DNA from: an uncultured Dehalococcoidia bacterium
GTDB taxonomy: Bacteria; Chloroflexota; Dehalococcoidia; Dehalococcoidales; UBA3254
Length of the DNA: 8,901 bases
Reading direction: 5' to 3'
Assembly: GCA_903890885.1 (NCBI GenBank)
Contig: CAITCX010000445.1
Coordinates: 1-8,901, forward strand
Part shown: piece by piece, positions 4,669 through 8,901 of the stretch
How the letters are laid out: each line of letters opens with the position of its first letter
Numbering within the stretch: the stretch's first letter is position 1
Translations under genes and position numbers: made by a program
The notes under the pieces: model-generated
What the model saw: only the letters and a program-made list of their open reading frames with translations
The model's database searches: none
Told to the model about the DNA's origin: nothing

Positions 4669-7497
4669 CTAGGGTGCGCTGGGTCTTAGTTCGTAGTTGT
4701 AGCGCACTTCACCGATTTCCTGTGTCGAGTCCCAGTTAGTAGCGAAATTGGCATCTGCACCTACGCTAACCAGGATGACCAGATTAGGGCCGCCTGCCTT
4801 GCCGGTCGGCACGGTTAAAGAGAAATCCTTGCTGGCCGAAGTCAAGAACGGGTTACTGGGATTATTCACCTGGTATCCCGCTGCAAAATTTATAGTGTCT
4901 CCTGTAGAACCGTCCATAACCATGGCCACCTGTATGTTACCGTACGGGTATTCCGCTACCTTGCTGTTGTAGGAAGTGCCTGCATCCTTTACCGCGGCCG
5001 TGCCGGTAAATTTCTGCCCTACTGGCAAACTGGTGGGCGGTACGGTCCAGGTATAGCTCCATTTTGACGTCATGGTCCTGGTTGTGTTGGTTGACGTCGC
5101 ACTGCCGTTTCCCATTGTAGCTCCGCCGATCGGGGTTGGCATTTGCACCCCAATATTTTGATAAGATTTTTCCGTTTTATTGACAAAAACCCAGACGCCC
5201 GGCACTACTTTGACTTTTGCCTGGATCCTTTTATTGGAATCAGCGGCACTGCCTAATGTTATGAGATAATCCCCCGGGACGCTGGCGGTAAATGTGACCG
5301 GGATATCAGCTGGTTGGTTTACGTAGTTGGATCCTGAATGGCCCGTCCAGTTCACCAGCGTATTGGTTGTTCCGGATACTGTGGCCCGGAATTCCTGTGT
5401 GCTGCCGGGTAACATCACCACTTCCGCAGGAAAAATGCTTAGATTAATGCCCGGGGCAGTTGGAGTGGATATCATCACTGCAGCTCTGGCGTTGGCATTA
5501 CTGTCGGCCCTTGAGGTAGCTACAATGTGATACGGGCCGCCTTTTTCAGGAGCGGTATAGACTCCGTCGGCTGTGATGGTCCCGCCGTTGGGCTCCTCAA
5601 CCTTCCAGGTGACCCGTTTTTCGGGATTTCCCGTAACTTCGGCGGTGAAAGTTTGCTTGCCGTTGGCTGCTACTGTGGCCGTAGGAGGCGCTACGGTTAT
5701 CGTTACATTGGCCACGGTAACAATGGCGGTCGCCTTTTTGGTTTTATCGCTATTCAGCGTGGCGGTGACATGGTAAGTGCCTGTCTTGGCGGGCGCCGTA
5801 TATATCCCGAAAGCGTTATTAATTTCACCGCCCGTCGGGCCTTCATCGATTGTCCAGGTCGAAAGCGAGCTTCCAGCCCCTTTCAATTGAACCGTGAATG
5901 TCTGTCTTCCGCCAGGGGCCAGCGTTATTTCTGCGGGTGAAATAGTGATGTCCGTCTGCGCCGATATTGTAGACTTGTTGCTCTTAAAAATCCTTCCGCC
6001 GGCGCTGACAACCACATAAACCTGGTCTTTATCCTTGACCTGGTACAGGTCTTTCCTGGCGTAGGATTTATCGCCTACAAAGACGCCCACCGGTTTTTCC
6101 AGTGAACCCTGTTTGAAACTTATATTCCCCAGTTTCCTGGCGGTTCCCGCGCTTTCCACCCACAACTCGCCGGGTCCGCTATACTGTATCTTCAGAGAGG
6201 CATTATTCCACTCAATGTCCGTATTACCTGAATGTTTTAACTGTGTTCCCACAGAGAATTCCTTGTAGTTAGTATCATTGATGCTGGGATTTATGCTTTG
6301 CTTCAAGTCGACATTCAATTCAAGGGTTGGGAAAAATGAATTGATGACTTTGGTGTTGGCTTTGATGGCTACGGGTATCAGGACTATGGCCTGCTCCGTG
6401 GCAAAAGACGGCGGTACGATGTAGTCCTGCCAGAGCGTTCCCAGTTTCCAACTGGTGTAAGTTTGCTGGATCATGCGCACTTTTATACCATTCCAGGGTT
6501 GATAGTAGGTCTTGGGACCGGACCCTTTTTCGAGAATAAGATCGCTGAACTGGGGGTACGGGTAGGGATTTTCCCAGTTCCTGGGATTCACACCGGAAGC
6601 CTTGTCATAAATGGTATCGTCGGTGTAGAACGAGCTATTAGTGAGACGGGCAACATCTTCATACATGACTTCCAAATTAGAAGCGGAATCGATGGCTTTA
6701 CCAAAAAGGGGTTCTACGGAGCTGTCTTTTACCATTCTGACGGTGTCTTTATTGACGTTGCTTTCCAGCGGGTCGGTGTCGATGGCGGGGTGAGAATCAT
6801 TACGCACATGTGACGGTTGAGTGATGTCGGCCATCATGTGCATGGTTTCTCCCAGCGAGCGGAAGGCCTTGCCTAGGTAGGCGCTCCTGGCTCCAGCGGC
6901 TGAACTCACCTGTATGTCCGGGTCCCTGAAGTCCATACCCTTGATTACTGTAATCTGGGCATCATCCGGAATTTCCATAGCCTGTTTATAATATTCCAGG
7001 GCGTTGCGCCAGCTGTAAGGGTTCTCGTCTGATTCAAAAGCCCATTTCTTGGCGCTGATGGTAGGATAAGCGAAAGCGTGCAGCGTTAAATGGTCGCTCA
7101 ATTGGGGAGCGCCGTTAACCGCTAGTGGATCGTAAAAATGGCGGACACAGGCCCAGACCTCTGGTTCATCGGCAGAAAATCCTCCGTGGATTACCCACTG
7201 ATCAAAAGTTAAACTGTTCATTTTAATAGCGAAACCGCTGGCCGCAAGTGTGGCTGAGGTGGTCTGGTTGCCAATGAACGTCTGGGACTGATCAATAGGT
7301 GAGTTGATATATTTGGGATTGCTGGCGTAGGCGTTGAAGAAGCGGCTTACCGCTATTTTATTGATTTCCTCATGAGAGCCGTTAGCTCCCTGCTCCCAGG
7401 CCTGGGCTTGATTGGAATTAAAGGAAAAAGTGGTAGCGGCTATGGCTGTGGCCAAAATCAAGCTGGCGATATTTTTCAAGACTGTTTTAATTCTCAT
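4669..7497 (-). CDS. Secreted zinc-dependent phospholipase C-like protein with Ig-like repeats, 942 aa
   Basis: The signal peptide ends in AQA (31-33), so the mature chain begins with Trp34. In zinc phospholipase C and S1/P1 nucleases the N-terminal Trp is itself a zinc ligand. Other candidate ligands are in order: His42 (SHEEI), Asp110 (GGFSADE), His120 (RHFYDP), His220, Asp224 and His230 (HMMADITQPSH) and probably Glu245. The catalytic domain spans about 34-370. A linker (about 380-510) leads to three Ig-like beta modules at about 515-597, 598-677 and 684-765. The first two share an ITxxP...TF...W...G.YTAP plan. Residues about 768-942 form a further beta-rich domain I cannot name. The protein is probably exported by Sec and hydrolyses phospholipid or another phosphodiester; the substrate is not shown. 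The start ATG follows AGAGAGGA closely. The gene lies 14 bases after the lipoprotein gene, so the two form an operon. Confidence 0.85.
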   Translation of the reverse strand: MRIKTVLKNIASLILATAIAATTFSFNSNQAQAWEQGANGSHEEINKIAVSRFFNAYASNPKYINSPIDQSQTFIGNQTTSATLAASGFAIKMNSLTFDQWVIHGGFSADEPEVWACVRHFYDPLAVNGAPQLSDHLTLHAFAYPTISAKKWAFESDENPYSWRNALEYYKQAMEIPDDAQITVIKGMDFRDPDIQVSSAAGARSAYLGKAFRSLGETMHMMADITQPSHVRNDSHPAIDTDPLESNVNKDTVRMVKDSSVEPLFGKAIDSASNLEVMYEDVARLTNSSFYTDDTIYDKASGVNPRNWENPYPYPQFSDLILEKGSGPKTYYQPWNGIKVRMIQQTYTSWKLGTLWQDYIVPPSFATEQAIVLIPVAIKANTKVINSFFPTLELNVDLKQSINPSINDTNYKEFSVGTQLKHSGNTDIEWNNASLKIQYSGPGELWVESAGTARKLGNISFKQGSLEKPVGVFVGDKSYARKDLYQVKDKDQVYVVVSAGGRIFKSNKSTISAQTDITISPAEITLAPGGRQTFTVQLKGAGSSLSTWTIDEGPTGGEINNAFGIYTAPAKTGTYHVTATLNSDKTKKATAIVTVANVTITVAPPTATVAANGKQTFTAEVTGNPEKRVTWKVEEPNGGTITADGVYTAPEKGGPYHIVATSRADSNANARAAVMISTPTAPGINLSIFPAEVVMLPGSTQEFRATVSGTTNTLVNWTGHSGSNYVNQPADIPVTFTASVPGDYLITLGSAADSNKRIQAKVKVVPGVWVFVNKTEKSYQNIGVQMPTPIGGATMGNGSATSTNTTRTMTSKWSYTWTVPPTSLPVGQKFTGTAAVKDAGTSYNSKVAEYPYGNIQVAMVMDGSTGDTINFAAGYQVNNPSNPFLTSASKDFSLTVPTGKAGGPNLVILVSVGADANFATNWDSTQEIGEVRYNYELRPSAP

Positions 7498-7511
7498 AAT
7501 TCCTCTCTGCT

Positions 7512-8045
7512 TTAGTAAGATTCAAGCATCCACTTTCCGTCAATTTTTATGAAGACCATGGAAAAGGTGTTGCCGTCCACTTTAAACTGGTATTCAGCGA
7601 TCCGACTCAAATCAAAATCGGTATCCAAAGAAAGGAAAGACAGCGTGGCTTTCTCCATGTCTTTGGCCATCTGGGGCAATAAGTCGGGAGACATAGCCAA
7701 GACCTGGCTGTATTTATCCCTGGAATCAGGGGAAAAATAGCTGGCCGCAAGCTTGACGTCTTTGGCCGCCAGGGCAGTTTTAAAACTATCTATTACAGCC
7801 TGGATAGCCATTTCCTCATTTTTAAGGTCAGGCTGTTTCTTCCACCAGTCCGGGTCGCCTTTTTCGCTAGTTTGCTGTGGCACAGCGGAAGCTTTGGCAG
7901 TTGCTGTATTCTTAGATTGGACAGCAGAGGCCTGGGGGGTTGTTCCGACCGTAGATTGACTGCATGTGCAGCTCAGGCCAAACGAGCCTGCCAGCAGAAT
8001 CACTAAAGTCAAAATCATAGAAAAATACCATTTGTGGGTCCTCAT
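7512..8045 (-). CDS. Lipoprotein with NTF2/SnoaL-like domain, 177 aa
   Basis: An N-terminal signal peptide (hydrophobic 8-24) ends in a weak lipobox, GLS-Cys26. A Ser/Thr/Ala-rich linker (about 29-62) follows. Residues about 77-177 resemble the small cone-shaped NTF2/SnoaL fold: a helix with AIQAVIDSFKTALAAKD, then AASYFSPDSRDKY, and a closing strand GKWMLESY. Such domains in lipoproteins often bind small molecules or act as assembly parts; no catalytic residues can be named here. The ATG at 8045 has GAGGTG seven bases upstream. The stop is 14 bases before the phospholipase-like gene, so it is the first gene of that operon and may help export, folding or anchoring of the enzyme (inference). 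The fold assignment is from residue pattern only. Confidence 0.75.
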   Translation of the reverse strand: MRTHKWYFSMILTLVILLAGSFGLSCTCSQSTVGTTPQASAVQSKNTATAKASAVPQQTSEKGDPDWWKKQPDLKNEEMAIQAVIDSFKTALAAKDVKLAASYFSPDSRDKYSQVLAMSPDLLPQMAKDMEKATLSFLSLDTDFDLSRIAEYQFKVDGNTFSMVFIKIDGKWMLESY

Positions 8046-8096
8046 AAATCACACCTCAATACCGATCGAAAAGAAATCGTTAGATAAGTTTAGTCA

Positions 8097-8102
8097 ATTA
8101 TA
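8097..8102 (-). promoter_or_regulatory. Possible -10 box of the lipoprotein/phospholipase operon
   Basis: TATAAT on the minus strand (8102-8097) lies about 50 bases before the ATG at 8045. No good -35 hexamer is found at 16-18 bases, so an activator may be needed or the match may be chance. Confidence 0.35.
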
Positions 8103-8200
8103 CTGAAATTGTAAATCATATCCGCACAGTTTTAATATAGGGAATAACTCAGTTAAGTATGGCAAGTGCCGTGGTTTTCTTTAATAGAAGACAAAACAGA

Positions 8201-8229
8201 TAGACATAGTCATATATAAGGTCTATAAT
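8201..8229 (+). promoter_or_regulatory. Near-consensus promoter of the SHOCT gene
   Basis: TAGACA (8201-8206, 5 of 6) and TATAAT (8224-8229, 6 of 6) are separated by the ideal 17 bases. The implied transcript starts near 8236 and has a leader of about 75 bases. This is one of the two best housekeeping-type promoters in the window. Confidence 0.7.
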
Positions 8230-8237
8230 ATTATAGA
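8222..8237 (+). promoter_or_regulatory. Perfect 16-bp palindrome over the -10 box, likely operator
   Basis: TCTATAATATTATAGA equals its own reverse complement and covers the -10 box and the predicted transcript start. A dimeric repressor bound here would block RNA polymerase. The sequence is all A/T in the centre, so chance symmetry is somewhat easier than for a mixed sequence. Confidence 0.45.
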
Positions 8238-8259
8238 GATATCCGAGCAGGATTTGTAT

Positions 8260-8296
8260 AGCCGGAGTCGGCTTTTATTCTCGGCTTTTCTGCCGA
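8260..8296 (+). promoter_or_regulatory. Leader with two alternative CGGC/GCCG hairpins
   Basis: AGCCG (8260-8264) pairs with CGGCT (8269-8273) and is followed by TTTATT, like a small terminator. TCGGC (8281-8285) pairs with GCCGA (8292-8296), ending just before the ribosome site at 8298. The arms can also exchange partners, because CGGCTTTT occurs twice. It may be an attenuator; stems are only 5 bp. Confidence 0.3.
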
Positions 8297-8310
8297 TAAG
8301 GAGAAGGAAA

Positions 8311-8661
8311 ATGAATAAGGGTAATATAACAGCCGTCATCGTAGGCGGATTGTTGTTGGCACTGTTTGTTGTCCTGGCTGTTGTTTTGCATGCATCCGCA
8401 TACTTTTGTGCAGGCCGGGGCTGGGGAATAATCGGGCCGAGAATGATGTACGGTTTTGGAGGAGGGTGGTTTATGGGTATTTTAATGTTGGCGGTTGTGG
8501 GTTTATTCATCTGGGGTCTCATCGCCCTGGTTCAGCGCGGCGGGACGACCCATGGTTGTTGTTCAGCTAACGCCTCGGCCCTGGATATTCTTAAAGAGCG
8601 CTATGCCAAGGGGGAAATTAACCAGGAACAGTTTGAGCAGATCAAGAAAGATTTGCTCTAG
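8311..8661 (+). CDS. Small membrane protein with C-terminal SHOCT domain, 116 aa
   Basis: The protein has two membrane helices (about 7-29 and 53-75) separated by a Gly/Met/aromatic loop (MMYGFGGGWFMG). A short HGCC segment (His81, Cys83, Cys84) follows, then a SHOCT domain at 88-115 (LDILKERYAKGEINQEQFEQ). SHOCT is a short oligomerisation-type helix pair found at the ends of many small membrane proteins. Similar Gly/Met-rich SHOCT proteins occur near heavy-metal genes, and the Cys33, Cys83, Cys84, His81 and Met residues would fit metal contact, but that is inference. The ATG at 8311 has AAGGAG at 8298-8303, seven bases upstream. A TTG at 8254 lies in the same frame but would read through the leader hairpins and lacks a ribosome site. 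Expression is probably controlled by the palindrome at the -10 box. Confidence 0.87.
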   Translation: MNKGNITAVIVGGLLLALFVVLAVVLHASAYFCAGRGWGIIGPRMMYGFGGGWFMGILMLAVVGLFIWGLIALVQRGGTTHGCCSANASALDILKERYAKGEINQEQFEQIKKDLL

Positions 8662-8670
8662 ATTACCTGT

Positions 8671-8702
8671 CTGCTTTTCAACCTCTGGGACAAAGTTGGC
8701 AG
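8671..8702 (+). terminator. Possible terminator after the SHOCT gene
   Basis: CTGC (8671-8674) plus CAAC (8679-8682) can pair with GTTG-GCAG (8695-8702), leaving a TTTT bulge, and TTT follows. The stem is interrupted and the T-run is short, so support is weak. Confidence 0.25.
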
Positions 8703-8784
8703 TTTCCCATTATCTTTAGTGCTTTAGATCAAAACAACAGGGGCAAATTTAGTATCGCCTATTATTACCACGGCAACTAAATAG

Positions 8785-8813
8785 TAGACAAATCACTTAG
8801 ATTATGGCATAAT
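8785..8813 (+). promoter_or_regulatory. Promoter of the IS630-type transposase
   Basis: TAGACA (8785-8790) and CATAAT (8808-8813) are spaced by 17 bases. The transcript would start about at the ATG (8820), leaving essentially no leader. Confidence 0.5.
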
Positions 8814-8819
8814 ATATTC

Positions 8820-8901
8820 ATGGAGAAAAGAGACGCCAGAAAACTAAGTAGTGATGCGCAATACGAACTCAGGTGTTGTGGTATCAGGATGCTGAAGAGC
8901 G
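8820..8901 (+). CDS. IS630-type transposase, N-terminal fragment cut by window edge
   Basis: The first 27 codons read MEKRDARKLSSDAQYELR and continue to the window end. This matches the opening of IS630/Tc1-mariner-like transposases (KRDARKL...A...LR..AVRM), which leads into a winged-helix DNA-binding region. The DDE catalytic core would lie beyond the window. No Shine-Dalgarno sequence precedes the ATG, and the -10 box is only six bases away, so translation is probably leaderless. IS630 elements insert at TA dinucleotides; I could not identify the left inverted repeat, because the other end is not visible. Whether the copy is intact cannot be judged. The two adjacent Cys residues (19-20) are where other members usually have basic or hydrophobic residues. 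Confidence 0.6.
   Translation, partial: MEKRDARKLSSDAQYELRCCGIRMLKS

Noticed and set aside
5527..5940. Plus-strand open frame of 137 codons within the phospholipase-like gene
   Set aside because: It lies antisense to the clearly conserved Ig-like modules and has no start context.
8254..8310. TTG start extending the SHOCT protein by 19 residues
   Set aside because: The extension would be translated through the leader hairpins and has no ribosome site, while the ATG at 8311 has AAGGAG at ideal spacing.
8223..8522. Minus-strand open frame of 99 codons across the SHOCT gene
   Set aside because: It is antisense to a protein with clear helices and a SHOCT domain, and its own product is low-complexity.
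8662..8819. Left inverted repeat of the IS630-type element
   Set aside because: Without the right end in the window, no repeat or TA duplication can be matched, so no boundary is claimed.

Overview
The window is ordinary bacterial chromosome of moderate base composition. It carries signalling genes, exported proteins, a decayed flavoprotein locus and the first codons of an insertion-sequence transposase. No marker gene fixes the taxon. Short Thr/Ser/Pro-rich lipoprotein tails, a secreted zinc phospholipase-like protein with Ig-like repeats, and relics of phytoene-desaturase-like and GltD-like flavoproteins would fit an anaerobic Chloroflexota (Dehalococcoidia-like) or clostridial lineage. That is inference with low certainty.

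Layout. 1-1832 (+): the C-terminal end of a hybrid sensor kinase (receiver, HPt, C-terminal tail), followed 16 bases later by a REC-GGDEF response regulator that should make cyclic di-GMP. The two form a phosphorelay-to-second-messenger pair. 1890-2129 (-): a 79-residue acidic protein of unknown function with its own possible promoter. 2267-2974 (-): a broken locus in which the frameshifted N-terminus of a phytoene-desaturase-like FAD protein abuts an internally deleted GltD-like flavoprotein C-terminus. 3105-3395 (-): a small two-helix membrane protein with one CxxC pair. 3648-4568 (+): a lipoprotein with a long Pro/Ala-rich stalk and a PEBP/YbhB-like domain that has lost its usual ligand-site residues, preceded by a structured leader. 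4576-4611: a strong hairpin between convergent genes. 4669-8045 (-): a two-gene export operon. The first gene is an NTF2-like lipoprotein. The second is a 942-residue secreted zinc-phospholipase-C-like protein with three Ig-like modules and an unassigned C-terminal domain. 8201-8661 (+): a small membrane SHOCT protein behind a near-consensus promoter whose -10 box lies in a perfect 16-bp palindrome. 8785-8901 (+): a promoter and the N-terminus of an IS630-type transposase that appears leaderless and runs off the window.

Most of the middle and right of the window concerns the cell envelope and secreted proteins. The best leads are the complete zinc-ligand set in the phospholipase-like protein, the degenerate PEBP-like lipoprotein and its leader, the operator-like palindrome in front of the SHOCT gene, and the chimeric flavoprotein relic. 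I did not find a clearly new multi-gene system. No intergenic stretch exceeds 300 bases.
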